This document shows positions 24,601 through 39,600 of a stretch of DNA of 64,000 nt, in pieces. Source of the DNA: Siderastrea siderea. Its lineage: Eukaryota; Cnidaria; Anthozoa; Scleractinia; Rhizangiidae. The stretch spans positions 48,433,701-48,497,700 of the forward strand of contig OZ034969.1 of NCBI GenBank assembly GCA_964030785.1, read 5' to 3'. The notes under the pieces were generated by a model that worked only from the letters and a program-made list of their open reading frames with translations, was not told the origin of the DNA and did not search any database. Position 1 is the stretch's first letter; every line of letters begins with the position of its first letter. The position numbers were made by a program, and so were the translations under genes.

Positions 24601-27600
24601 TTACAAAGGTTTGTGGTTAACGTGTGCTATTTGTTTCAGGCACAGAAAGGGCAAAATAAATGGGAACACAAAGAGCTGTCGAAGTGAATCTCCTCGCCTG
24701 CAAATTAGCGTTATGTGAGAAGGATGGCGATATGTGATTTTGGCGTTATTTGCTGCTTTTGTCCCCGCTTTCAGACATCGATATTTTCTCACATTCATCT
24801 CACCTACAAAGTAGCTGTTTATTTATATTTGTCTTAATCGGTAGCAAAGCGCAGGTAAATTGTTTCTTGAGTTGCCAGTATATTGTCAGTATGCTAGTAC
24901 GTTGAGTAGTATTCAGATTGCTTACGTGGTAAAGTGCAGAATTGTGTACAAATACGCAAAAGGTAAACAAAATAGAACGTTGAATTTATATCTTTATTGA
25001 TCTTGCTTTTAAGAATTAATTTTCAACGGTCTGTTTCTTTGTAAGTGATGTTTCAAATGGCTGTGTTAATAACTGGGTTAAGCCTTTCATCTGTTTAACC
25101 CGCACCGAGCACTGGTTGTTAGTTTAAATTTGTGGTTGCGGGGAATTTAAGAAAGCAAATTCCTCTTCTCGCGAGCTCCCTGGTATTTTCATTCCGAACG
25201 GGCCACCAGAGCCCTTTTCTCTTATGTATTCCGTAATATCCTGCGTCCAGGTGAATCTCTGTTAATCATCTTCATTGTGTCTTATTGTTTAGGTATGCTT
25301 TGAGATCATCGACCCCTTGACTATAGGTAAAATTGTGTCCAACAGAGCCAAGTACTACTCTAAGATCGATGCTCTGCCAGAGTGGACTAAGCCCGCGCTG
25401 ACTGAGAATGTTCCCGCCATCACTATATGGATCGATGAGGCGCAAGCTCTGAGAAAATATGAGTTCCAGTGCGCAAAATCGGATGAGTATGTACCGCACA
25501 CCGGATACGTGATGCGTGCCGTCAGGTGAGCTGAAAAATTGTTAACTGAGGTAACTGCGCTGTTTTATCAAACAGTCAGCCATGCTAAAAACAAGGGGGG
25601 GGGGGGGTCTGTTACAGTTAACTCGTAGTGAGATAGTGAGATTTTGTCTTCTAACTTTTTATGCGCACAATTCAGGTGCTAATGTGAATTGAACTCTTTA
25701 AAGAGGCTATGTCACGCTGTCACGCTATGTCACGCTATTTTAGTATCTTTTTAAAAAGCTAAGAAGTGTCTTCGTATGAATTAACTTCCAAAGATAATTG
25801 TCCAGCTTTGTTATTAAAGACTATCTTACGGCAGTAGAACTGTTTCCTTTCGTCTGTCGCTACCGATGGCAAGGATGGAAATGGATTGAAACTTGAAAAA
25901 ACTGAGCCAATTTTTTCAAGTTTTGATGCTCTGCTCAAAAATCTCCAAAAAAATTATTATGGTTGGGTCTCCCTGATAAAATTAATTTGATATCTTCTTC
26001 ATAGTTTTACAGGGGCGTTTTGTGTATGAGTAAAGGCACTAAGTAATGATTTTCGCACAGAATTGACCTAAAATAGCAAAATCCTCGTGACGTAGCTCCT
26101 TTAATGGGTATTGTGGAGAAAATTGTCATCAGGAAAGCAACCTATGACTGAAGAGTGTGCAATGGCACACTCGATAAATGCTTTTTTAAAACATCAGTTA
26201 AGAAGTCAACTAACGATTGGTGAACCCGTCTCTCTGTACCTTCTTCCATCCCCGCCCTAAAAGAATAACGTTTCTAACTTCCAGTTCGATCTGGATTCAA
26301 GAACTGCTAAGTGTTACTCCTGTTAAATGAAGAAAATGTATTTACTTGACATTTTATGATTATATTTATAGCTCAGCCTTTCCTTGCTGCCTGGATTTTC
26401 CGTTAGTGACAAAATATTTTGTTTTTCATCTAGGTTCTCTTACTACACCGAAGGAAATTCCCAGACGTTTAAAGCCAAGGGTGACCACTATATAAAATCA
26501 GGAACTTTGTTTAAAACAGAAGTCAAGAAAGACGTGATTAGTGGAGGTGTATATGCCAAGGGCACAGCTTCAACGGTTACTTTCAAGGACGTTATGGCAT
26601 CCTTTGGATTAGATCCTGCAAGTTTGCCGGATTTCTTCGTCAACGCTTTGAAGTGAGTTGGTAATTAATCCTAGTGGACATTTGCCTCGCCGATTTGGCG
26701 AGGTAAATATCTGACCACTCTTCGCTGACACTAAGGTGAATGATTGTTTTAGTACATGCCAAACCAGTGGATAGCCAGCAACAAATGTTTCCTTTTTTTC
26801 TGAAAAATGAGGGAAAATTCGCGCACGAAATTCAGAAAAATGCCGGGAGGTGAATAGCAGATACTATATCCGGTCAATTTTGAGTAGCCAATCAGAGCGC
26901 GCGAAAAACACTATCCACTGGCTTGATATATACTAAAAGTGGTTATTCTTGTGCATAAAGTCGATTAATAGTTGTTTTTTGGCTAAGAATGGCCAGAAAT
27001 TGCGACAAAACGAGAAGGTGAAGGTGAATTTGATAGTCGCTCTCACTCGAATGAGTTAAAAGTGGTCAAACTTTTGCTTCAGGTCCCTTAGATCGAAAAC
27101 AAAAGAATGAAAACTTCATTTTGCATAATACTGAAAAAAAGATAGCGTTAAAAGAGCATAGGATTGTGAACAGTCTCCGCGGTGGGGGATAGAGCGCAAC
27201 AAAAACTCAGTGAGAGGTACGAAGATTGCGAAAGCAGCGAGATTTAAGGTTCTGAAAGCAATATGTTATTGCAGAACGAAACCAGAATCTGGTATCATGT
27301 ATAGAATGGCAGTGTGAAAAGAAAGTATACAAGCTCGCGACTGCCGCCTTCCCCTTGCCAATCTCCAATCGGCTCGCTCTACTCGCTGATTTTCGTACGC
27401 CCTGTTCGTAATATTAAGGAAACTGGTCACAGGATACAATAACGTAGCCTCCTTGGCCATGATCGAATTCACAACTACTCGATTTTGTAAAACAAATTGT
27501 TAATTATAAGTAATTAGTGACAAAAGTTTCCTAATTACCCTTGTAGAGGTATTGGTCTTTGGGACTTCCAAATGGCGCCCGCCGAACTACTTCAAAAACT

Positions 27601-30600
27601 AGTGAAGGATGGCCTAACTCGATTCACAGCCTCAATCGATGCTCAAGGCGTCCCTGTTCATGTGGAGATTTTGGCAGGAAGACGGTTTGGCAGACCTGCG
27701 TTTGCTGTCGGCTTTTCTTTTGACAGTGAGTCCTTTGGAAAATTAGCAGAGAAACTGTCTGGAATTGGTGTGGACTTCCTGGACTCACTTGGATTAGAGT
27801 TAGAGGTACATGAAATAGTGATTTGTCAAGGAGAATAAAGCTGAAAGATACCTACAACTTACTAGCATAGCCGAGTGGCCGACTATTGACAATCTCTCCG
27901 TCTGTTTATTCGATGAGAAGCGTGCATTTTACGCCCAAAACCAAATTTTAAGAAAAAATAAAATTCATTTTGTAAACTACTGAACAAACTAAGCACTTCA
28001 CACAGGAAGGATCAGCTAAACTCAGAGTGATTCAGTGAGTGAATCTCGTTATTGTTCGGAACGATATAGGACTACAACGAACCTAAAACTTACTGAAATG
28101 GCCCTGAAACGGCCAATTTTAAAACCACACGAACGCGGACTTTTCAAGATGACGGCCATGTCCAATGGTTTTTTAAATTAGCAAAACTGAGCAAAAGCTT
28201 AGGCTTAGAGTTTGAAGGTTTCTATGAATTCTATGAATTTTAGGTCACTGGATTTATTTTCTGTCTAAATTTAATTGGGGAACAGTTTTCATTTGGGCGG
28301 GAACAGCGAAGACCCAATAAGGAACATGCGCATTGAGTTACTCAGCGCTGTCTTCCCAGGACAGTTTGATTCTCTCCCCAGGCCCCCTCGCTATTTGAAA
28401 ACAAGCTGTCAACTCGTGCGAAAATAGGGGACAGTAAAGGCGGATATAGACGGTATAACTTTGTTGCATGCAGCTTGCCGACAAATAACCTAATGACGCT
28501 AGTTGTTTCGTGTAAATAGAAGCTACAACTTGCTCACAATGATCGCGCACGACATTAAAACCTTATGACAATCGTAGCCCGAAGCAGAAAATGATATGAG
28601 TAGTTTGCGATTTTTTTCAATGACGCAAGAAGTGAGCGCTACAAAAGTCGCATACGACAGTCGTTAGCTAAGCTAAAGTCGTACCGTCTAAATCGGCCCT
28701 AAAATGTCTCTACCAGGAACATCCTCCTGTTTAACTTAGCCGTATGTTCTTTTCGAAGATCGGAGTAGCGTTCAGTCCCCCGGCCGTGTTAGGATTCCAG
28801 CAGGTGTTCACTGATGCAGAGACCAAGTTTGCTAAGGAGCCACTTCACAGCTGGATCACTACCAGTGTCACTCAAGGTGTGTACTACTTCAAATAATTAA
28901 CGATTGCCCGAGACCAGTTTTTCAAATTGGTATCTATGTCGATATTATGAAGTCCTTGCTTTTTAACCGATGACATGATACATTACGTCGTCGGTTAACG
29001 TTACAGAGTGAAAGAATGTTGATCACCCAAGTAGGCCTCGGAACTACTTGGATGAAAATGATGGACTTCTGTTGATGGAATGCGTTGTTGTGTGGACGTC
29101 AGGTTTGGCAGGAAATTATTTGCGGCGCAGTACCTTGCGTTAACTTTGCCGTCGTGCAAATTTCCGTTCAGTTATAAACGAACCCATTCAGTTACACAGA
29201 AGACGGACTCGTCGAATTTGGAATTTAGAATGAACATAATAATAAATTGTGTTATCGTTTTTCTCACGAGGTAATCGCTTAAGATCTATAAGATGTAGCA
29301 AAGGTATCTGGGGCGAGGTGCTAAAAACTTGACTTCCGGCGTAACTTCTAACGTCAGACGTTTACTCCAGTCAGAGTCACTCTTTTAACGTGTGACGTTA
29401 GCACCCTTGATTCCTGTTTCAGCCCAACTTAGAGCAGAGACTACAGGCTCCGATTCAAACGGAAGAAACCATTTTGCTGGCTGGATCGGAAAAAATAGTA
29501 GTGATCAAGAATAATCTGGGGATAGCGTAGTGGCCGGACGTCTTAAAGCGAGCTCCGTGGCCTCTCCTTCCAAACAGCAAACCCTATCAAATAATTCGCT
29601 TATTTGTTATCTACGAGCTGTTCAATTGATGTATAGTTAAATGCCAAAAAGGAAAATGGACAAAAGCGATGTCCCAGCGAAGATATTGTCTCACCGGATC
29701 ACAAACTACCACGTGCAGAGAAATCAAATATGTCGTCTTCACCCTCCGATCCCGAATCGGTGGAGCCAACTTTGAAGGAATTCTACCGCATTCTGGTGTC
29801 TATTTAAGGTACAGTAGCCACATTGCTAGCCGAAAACAGCGAGATGTCGGCGGACATTATCGAACCAATATCTTCCGTCGCAAGGAGCAACAACGAATGA
29901 ATAAGCTGAAAGATGATATGAACAATCAGTGCAAACATATTGCAAGCCTGGAAGAGGAGCTTGCCAGAGTATCAAAAAAGGCAAAGAACCAAAAAGAACA
30001 GCTGGAAGATCTTCGGGTAAGCTAACAAGAAAAAAGGCGCTGGAATTACATGGTATCCCGAAGGAAATCGACCTACCGATGGATGGGATTGTCTGTAAAG
30101 TTGCAGAAGCGATTGGAATCGACCTAAAATGTGATGATATCGAAATTGCCCACAGGTTTAATAGAAAGAAAGGAATTAAACTGATAACAACCAAATTCGC
30201 GAGTCACAAAGATAAATCAAGGTTGTATAAAGCTCGCGTTTAACTAAAAAATTCAACGGTTCCGTCCGTGTTCCCTAATTACGCGGGCCCTACTACAATC
30301 AATCCTCCAATGCGTATATTTATCAACGAGAACCTGAGCCAATACCGAAAGGAAATGATGTCTCTCGCTCTTCAAAAGAAGAATGACCAAAAGATCACAA
30401 GCGCATTGTCTCTTGACGGCAAGATTTTCATTAAGACGTCACCCTCAGGACAACCTCGGAGAATGTATTCCAAGGACGATATCACGGAACTTTAGTCAGA
30501 TCGAACTCAGCTCATCAGAACACTGTCAGTGCGAAAATTTTCATTAACTCTGTATTTGACCAGGGAGAGGAGGTCAATAGCATGCTTTTCGCTTATTGTA

Positions 30601-33600
30601 AGCAATTTATTCCCTTTAATTTCGAATGTGTGTGTATAAGTATGTGTGTGTGTGTTGTTATATGTTGCCCTCTCTGTAAATGTTCTTGAAAACAATAAGA
30701 TTTCCTCCGTCTTAACCGCATTTTGACGTTCCCTTATTAAACACAGGTATCACAGCCGTGGCTCAAATCGTTCTACCGAAGGACTGTAAAGGAAATAAAT
30801 TCTGTGAGATTACGAAGATGATTGTAGGGCCAACAGTGAAATGGTACATCGCTGGACAGTTTGAATGGAAGAAAATCCGAGTTGCTACAGGGTTCGCTAA
30901 CATTCGTCTTTTTGCTGGATTGTATTTCCATAAACTTGAGCTCTATGTTGAGGTAAGTCGTAATATCAACGTGCGAATTCCAGTCACTTTTTTCTTTTCA
31001 ACCTTCCTGTGTGTCAAAATGAATTCTTTGTAAGAAAGGTGGAATATTCAGTTTGTCACAAGCGAAGGACAATGAAAAAATCTAAGCTAAATCTAAGGCC
31101 CAAGACGAGAATCGAACCCATGACCTCCCGTACATCGGCGTGGCGCTCTAACCACTGAGTTACTGGGAGCGAGGTCATATTTACACTGATGATTAACTGG
31201 GCTTATTATAGCACACACGTCCTGCATACTGATGTGTGTGGCGATGAATAAAGATAGAGGGTAAATTTTAATCTCAGTGAAAAAATACGAAAGATGGAAT
31301 TTTTTTCTTGCTTCGATCTTACGATTCTTGAGAGGGAAGAGGTTGACTGAAATTGAGCATCGAAAGTAACAATTTATTTGTTTTGTATTTGCATCCGCTG
31401 AGCTATACAATTGTGAAATTAAAACAACTTGTACGAAGTGGACTAACTTTGAACTGAGGGCCGATTATTTAAACGCAGTCTAACTTAGATATCGTTTGAT
31501 TAAGGTAACTGATGAACCTCTACATCTGTAAGTATGTCATTTAAAGGTGTTAAATGTTCTTGTAGTCCGTGCTATATGCCTGCGTGACAGTTATTATCGT
31601 CGAGAACGCTTACATATTCGGTTTTTGCGGTATTGTTAAAGGAGCTGTGTCACGGAATTTAGCGAAAATTCAGCTTCTAGGACCTGGCCACCAATTTTAG
31701 CGAAACATAAAAATAACTGCTTAAAACATTGACCAAAGGTTTAAATAACACAGCAAACACAAAAGAAGGCACAAATGGGCCAAACTGAAGGAGATTAACA
31801 CGGATTGCAATTGGGGTTTTTGAAAAACTGTTAGGGTGAACAGTTTTCAAAGTTTATCTGTGTTGTTTGTAAATTTAAACATATCGCTCAGGATACATAT
31901 TTTGTTGTCACGAAGCTGTTATTTTCTCATTTACAAGTAATTTCTTCGCTAACGTTACGTTCCATAGCAAATTAGGGTAAGTAATTGGAAAAACTAAAAA
32001 TTGGACTGGACTGCCGTGACACAGCCCCTTTAAGCCTCGACTTAACTTCGTTTAAATAATCGGGCCAGGCGTCCAAAAGGACCAATCACGTAACCAAACG
32101 GAGGCCTAATGCGCGTTTTCTTTCACTCGGAATTAAATTATTTATGTTATATTTCAGATTGTACAGCTGTGATTGTTTGGTTTTGGTTATAAAACAGTCA
32201 AACAAAATCACTCTAGTTTGAAAAATCGCAATCTAGAAGTACGAGGAACAAAGATTTTATTTAAAATAACTTTAAGAAACTATTCTCGGACCGCTTTTCA
32301 ACGTCATTGCGTGGACGACAAAATGTTGAACGTTTAAAGAACGGAAATAAATTAAGCACTACCAGAGTTCTGTTTCTCCCAGTACTCTCCCCAATGCTGT
32401 GAAAAGATTTGCTTCATATGCTTATTAACTGCTTACAAGTTTTAAAGGGACAGCTTCTCGCCAAAATATTGAAATGTCCCTTAATTAATAGCCTAGCTGT
32501 GAACAGGCTCTGCGGTGGAGAAAACGCCAAGCCATGTGCTCGCGGTTTTTTTTTTTTTGGTCGTTATTTTCCCCACCGAGGAGCCTGTTCACAGGCTACT
32601 TAATTAATTTCCAGTCATATTGATAAATGTCACTAAATATGCTGCTAAATTGGATAAATAGATTCTGCAGAGCTAGCAGAACAAGTAGTGCGTGGATAAC
32701 GTGAAGAATTAAAGGAGTGGAAGTGGATTACAGTTCACCAAATTTGTTTTCGTGACAGGAGGCCCAGAATTCCAAATTGCCATTGTGTTGAAACTTTGAG
32801 TTTTTTCGCAGTTACTTTGCCTCTGTACGTTATATTTGTGTGCTTTCGGCTTTTTTAGCGGTTTTTTCCTGTTTCAACATAATAAAGGTAGCTTAAGGCA
32901 AGCTCCTGACCAATTTTAGGAAACTGGTACAATGTATCAGTATAGTCTGAAATCTCACTTAAACCCCCTACTTCTTCTGATCAGTGGGCCTTAAACGTGG
33001 AACTACTTACGAGGCTTTTTTCCTTTTTGTGATTAGGCTGATTGGAACTCGACAGCTAAACACATCAAGTTGGGTTTCCGTGCCGATATCAAGATTCCTG
33101 TGAATGGCGACATCTACCGCGATGGCATTAGAGCTCCCAACAGTGAACTGTTTTTGTTCGGTGTCCTGGAATACGATTTTCAACAACAACAGGTCGCTGG
33201 CAAACTGGGCATGCGCGGAATATGGCGAAAGGCGTTCTTCATTCCGTTTCTTGGCATAGGAAATATTTTCCTGGGGTAAGGCATACATGTCGAACTACTA
33301 CACCTCCAAATCATTTCATCCCAGAAACTAATCCCACAGTTAAGCTTCATCAAGAGAGGACAAAGATATTAAGGGGGGCCCAGCACCCACGCCCCCCTCA
33401 CCACCCACCCACACACCACACACACACTTGCCCTATTCCATAATCAACCACAGCCAGCGGGTATCAATCATTTTCTCGTTAATTAACGTCAGCGTTGTCT
33501 AAATGCCAAAATTGACCCGGTGCAAGCGTTACAATGTTGGCGCCTTATAAGCCGTCGTGGCGTAGATTTTCATCGCAAAACGAGATTACAGAAATAAAAA

Positions 33601-36600
33601 CCCTTATGCAACGAAAAAGCTAGAAGATTATGGTCGGCGTGTGCGTCCCGCCTCTCCAGAACATGAAGTGAATTGCCCTAACAACTGGATTAATTCAACC
33701 TTTGATTGACAGGCTGACTTACAAGGTTGGAGCGCCTATACCTATCACTGGTGTGCAGTTTGGAATGCGAGTGGAATTTGGATACGACTGTCTTATACCT
33801 GCAGATTTTAACAACGATGTAAGTTTAAGATGCGTCTCAAAACAGGGCGTAGAATGGTTCCACAACATAACGTCCAGTAATGCAAATAACCACCAATCTT
33901 TTGACGCTACTTTCCGCTTACTAACCTTTATGGGTTTGTCAGTGCGCTTTCACTTTTTCAAGGCTAAATTCATTTATAATCAATTATATTTACTTCTGGG
34001 TAGGACTATGTGCCCTTTAAATTCCAGGTTCAGTCCTTGAATAAGTTTATCTCATTCTTCCTTTTGAGTCTGGGAGATCATTCTAATAGAAGCTATTAGA
34101 CTAACTTTCCTATAGCACCCACTTGTACCATCTGAATTGGTGGAAAAAACCGTGTGACTCGAGTGAGAGCCTTTGGCAATAAGTTTCTCTATTTGCTGCT
34201 AAGTACCGTAAGTTTTCGGTGCTTTGAAAAGTGGGATTATGTTTTTTCGTAGCTTCAGGTAAGTTGCCTTGGTTTTAAAAAGATTAATAGTTTTATAAAT
34301 TTTCGTTTTCTTCTAGGGCCATTGTTTTGGTGGCAGTGGTTATTTTGGCGTTGGAAAGCCTCAATTCTTCTACGCTGACATGACCGCGCTGACTCTCGGG
34401 AAGATCTTTCGACTTTTAGGGTTCAAATTCCAGCTCCCACCTCCAATAGCAAAGACAGGCTTCCCAGAAGGCGCTGCAGTAAGTGATGTACTCTGGGATG
34501 TTCTAAGTGTCATTTGCGTCTTTCCTACCTCCCGGAACTTAGCAGTACAAACGATCGATCACCATACGTGCCTGGATTATACCTTGGCTTCACGAGAAAA
34601 TTTCAGCTTAACAAGTTAATAAATATGTTTAGGAGCTTCGCCTAGGAGTTAGCCTGTTCCAGGCTCCGAGATTGTGGGGAAAGCGTGAATTGAGAAAAAG
34701 AGCGAGAAAAAAAAAAGGGAAGGGGCGCCGCCCCCATTTTTCCAGATCCCGCGCGTCTTATTTTCCCGTTCCCTTTCTAATTTTCGTGCCGTCCCATCTA
34801 TCTGAGAGCCTGGAACAGGCTACCTAGGAGTGCGTTGTAAGTGATAAGCAAAACACGGAGCGACGATATAAAAGAAGCACCTTGTTGGCTTTCTTTTCAA
34901 ACAGTCCTCTCGAGAAACCGAAGTAACGGTCTCGAGGTAGAAGAGCGCTGCAAGGTTTTCTTCGATACGTGATCCGGTTTCTCAGTGTTTATGTGGAATA
35001 AAAACTTCAAATTCAAAAGATGAGCTTACAAACAAGAACCTTTTGACAATCTTTGAAAATTCAAAGGAAAATTTATGCGTAAACTGATATTGTTAATCAA
35101 ATTTCGCGCTCCCCACTCAAGATCAGAGCCCAGTTGTTCGAAAGCCGATTAGCGCTAACCTTAGGTTAAAATGTTATCCAAGGTTTCTGATTTTCTGGTT
35201 TAAAAGCGTTACCGCTGCTAATTTTCCGTGGCATTTCGAAAGCAGCCAAAGTCAAATTGCTAGCTGAAAACAATTTACTGGAATCCACGTCGTTATGGAT
35301 TAAAAGTGAATTAAAAATTGACGCTAATCTTGGATGAGCTAAAGCCTGCTATGAACAGCAGAGTCCAGTACCCTCCCGCCACAAAAACGCAATGCAAGCA
35401 GGTAGCGAACGGAGAAAAAAATTGTACTAAGTCATCTCTAAGACAGTGGTAAAAAAACTGCGCTGTGTTTTACGTTGTATGTCACGATTCATAAGAACAA
35501 TCTTTAGAACTGGTAAACTGCTTAGTGAAGGACCCTCTTTTTCAAAAACTTGGCATATTTGTTGGCGTAGAATGATCACTTGGGAATGGCAAACTGTGTC
35601 GTATTTGCTCCCAGAAAGTCTTCGACCACGTTGTAAACCTTGTTTTAATATATGTGATAATGTGGAAATTTACTTCATGCAAATTATTTTCGTCACGGGA
35701 GTAAAATCAGTAAACCAGAAAAGCTGAAAAAGGCGCCACCGGTAGAGATCACTTAAGCACTGATAAGTAAGCCTGTTGATTTCCCAGCCAATGAAATCAT
35801 TTCTTTGCGATTTTTTATTGATGTGCTAAGCCGCTCAGCACGGCAATATGTGATCACTTGGTGTTTAAAAGTGACCCTTTATCCAAAAGGAACCTTCCCC
35901 AGTTCCATTTCCGCATGGGGACAGTTAATTTTACTACTTCCATACCTGGACGAAAAGTGACAAAACCGGCAAGTTTAGCGAACGTAAAAACGGTAATATA
36001 ATGTGTCGAAATGTGGATCTCGACTGTGGAGTAATGTATTTAGTTTTTAGAATAATTTTTGTTTAATTTTATTTTATGGTAGGTCTCATACTCTACAGAT
36101 GACATTGATCTGCGGATTGCTGGCGGTCCGTACATCTACAAGGGCTTCATGCTCAAAGGACGAGTCAACATTTTTGGATGGTCGATTTACGCACATATCA
36201 AGTTATCGGACAAGGTGAGATTAACAATTGTTCTCTCTTCCTTTTTTTACTAAGATTCTCTCCTAATTGGATTTTTGTGAACTCAACCCGGTATTTGCCT
36301 TAAATAGGTGTTTGATATAACCCTTTACCTTACCCATCCACGCTACCTTATAGTTTACTTTTTTGTGCATGTTGATCAGCTGGGATTTCTTCTAATCGTA
36401 TCTCTCCATTTTGCTCCTAGGGCTGGGGAAATGTGTTCGTTATAACGGGGGCTCGTTATATTGAGCTGAGATACTGTAGTCGTTAATGAACCCATTTTGT
36501 TAAATTGCAATAAATAATTTTTGCTGAGAATCAATAACGTAGCGGTTCAGTTTCAAATAAACGCCAACGGCGTTTATTTAAAATTTGACCGTGTTGACCC

Positions 36601-39600
36601 AGCGTTTATTTGAACGCGGCGTTTATTCGAGAAAATAGGGTATTGACAGCGGAATTTGGTGAAAACGGTGGCTTAAATGTGGCGAAAATTGCGGAATTAA
36701 CGAAATTTCGTGACCCCAAAATGCGAAAAACGTCTAAATTGCAAGCATACCAGGGTCATATGTATTCCAGTAGCGCCAGTAGCGGCCCATAATCTCAGAA
36801 ACTTTCTAAATGGAACAATCTGATTTCATGGTACGGGGTGTAAATGGTTTTCAGCGAATCGTTCAGGAATTCCAACAAAATACTGGGTGTTACTCTGCGA
36901 TTGACTAGCATCCCGTCCGGGTGGGGGGGGGGGGGGCGGAGGGTGAGTGGTTTTACTTTTAGTTGTTACACGCAAACGAATTCTGGGCAAGCATAGGTTG
37001 ACTGGTTCGTCTTGCTGCCTGAGTGCAGTTTTACCTCTACGATAGGTCGATAGGTATGTCGTCCATTTCTCTTTTAACATGTCTTTCTCTGTAGGCAATT
37101 TTTGTGGACTTGAAACCTGATCCAATCAAAATTTTGAACATCATCACAATCGTGCGTAGTCCGAGTGACCACAGTAAGGGGCCTTGGTTCTACATTGATG
37201 CCAGACAGACTCCACTCTACTACGAGGTAACTTAATAACAATAACATAAAAATCCGCTGATTACCTGTGTGGTTCACACACAGGGTATCAATGAATAACC
37301 TGTCTTTTTACCTTGAAAAGAAAATTTTTGCTGCGAAGGAAAGCTCTTGTTCAAAAACGTGGCTATAAAATCAGCCTCGATTATCAATGCTGAAAATGCA
37401 ATGTGATATTTTTGTCCGCCGGTCATACCGGCTTACTACAGCACGTTTATCGTTTTAGTTACCCGTTGTTGCTTAACGCCTTGGACAATTGAACTCACTA
37501 TTTCCATTCGACACCGTTCAGCCGTTCTGTTAAAAGTCTTGTAAGGTTGACTCTACTCTAGGCTCTTAGGTAAGACTTAAAAGCCACTAAGTTTTGCTTC
37601 TCCGAAACCTGGTAGCGTGTGAAGCCAAAAACTACGAATAGTTGACTTAAAATCTCATTAAAGTCGGCATAACGAGAGAATTAAAGTGAAACTTAGGTCT
37701 TATTTTAACTTCGGCGACGCAAGCACAAGAGTACTCCATGCAAGACTCTGCATGAGAAATGCAAGCATATGCGCAAGGATCAAAATGGTTTGATCCTTAA
37801 CTTGTGCTTGCACTTGGATTTCAAGGACTTTGCATAAGCCGCAACCAAAGCCCATCCTCTGTATCGTTTTAGCTCTTTTAAAGCTGCGTTAAGTTCAGAA
37901 TGAGCTCAGTGCTGCGAAAACACAATTTTATTGCCATATTACAGTCACAAAATCTCGCTTCAGGATTGGTACTTGCGGCTGATACAAACAATGCACAGGC
38001 AAGAGGATCTAGAAAGGCAGCCGAGTGACCGAGTGTTATTTTTTAACCACCATTGCAATCCATAGGACTGCCCACAATGTTAACGATCTTTTGTGTCATG
38101 TTAGTTGTAAGTCGCTTTTGGTAGAAATGAAGCAGTTTTTATTTTACACTTTCAAAACTTCATTATTCTATCGGTAAGATGCTATTTCTTTTCATGCAGG
38201 CGTATATCGAGGGGTACACATCGCTGTTGGGAATCTCGACTTATGTCCGCTTGAACCTGACCATGACGCAGATAGAACTGCTGGTACAGGGAAATTTCTT
38301 GAACCTCATCAAAGCTGAGCTGTTTTTGACTGCAAGTTACAGCTATACTTCAATTGGCGGACAGTTCTATGTCAGAGTCACAGTGGACTTAAGCGGCATA
38401 AACAAAGTAAGTGAAAATAAACGCAATCTACGAACAAGTAATGACATGTTGTTCGATAGAGCAGTTTTCAGTTGAGTGTCCAAAGTCATGTTGTGTTAGC
38501 TTTGGTTTTGCTTTACTCCGCTCTCTGATTGGTTAAAAAGGCTCACGCCATTTTCCCAACCAATCAGATGTAAAACCAAAACCAATCGTGACTTGGTCGC
38601 ACGCGTTTTTCCACGCTATTTACTTGTATTTGCTACGACTTTTGATTGGTTTATTTTGTGATTTTTTGCCATTGCAATCACTTTGGTTTTGGTTTTACGA
38701 CACATTTGACAACGGCTCTAATAGAATTCATTTAAACTGGACTAGGTATATTGGATTTCTAGCATTATGATTGGCTGAAACGAGACAGGTTATGACCTAA
38801 TATACCTGCAGTTTTGTTGATCCATTCAGCTGTGCAAGGTTTTTGGCGCCTTTTTTGTTCAGTCATGTGATCGATTCTTGTTCCCTTTTTAGCCCTTTTT
38901 TTTATTTTTTCCTCTCTTTCTTGATTTTATAACAACTAGTGGTTGAATTTTTAATAAAACAATTTTTCTACTCGGACTTGTGGATATCAAATGATTACGC
39001 TACGGTACGTTCCTCTTTGCCGGCATTAGTTCTATCATTCGATATCCAACGCGCCCTCGTAGAATAATTTGTTAAATACACTTAATTCCATAATGGTGGC
39101 CAAAGATTCTGCATAACTCTGCAAAATAATTTGCAAGCAAAAACTAATTAACTCAGAAAAAGATTTGGTCACATTGAATCAGTGTGTAAAGTCGTACGCC
39201 CATGGTACGATTGGTGATAAGATACATTGACTTATTTTCATCCAAAATGGAAGAGTAGGCAAGAATAACTTTTTCCATACGATCAATAGCTTTTCAACCT
39301 CATCGACGCTTCAACACTCATTGTAAAATCCATCACCTTTAAGACTGTCAAACTAAATCATCCAAAGTCCAAGGATACCATATTTGTCGTGCTTTTTCAT
39401 CTGACTTTTGTGAACTGGGGTAAAAAAGAAAAGCTACAGCGGCCATTTGAAGGTCTATTGTGATCATACAGTGAAAGTTAATTCTTTAGTACTTAAGACT
39501 AAAGCGTGTGCTTTTTTTAAAATGAGACCAGGGTTCAGGAAACAATATAGTGAGGGAACGTTAAATGTTCGAAATTTTTCTATCTCAGCGAGCAGACACC

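Noticed and set aside
29669..30025. Additional host exon in intron 11
   Set aside because: Reads as a transposon coiled coil continuing into LINE ORF1 sequence; it breaks the host frame.
36560..36800. Possible exon at 36610-36792
   Set aside because: AACGCCGGCGTTTATT-type repeats and absence of fitting splice sites; exons 16 and 17 join directly in phase.
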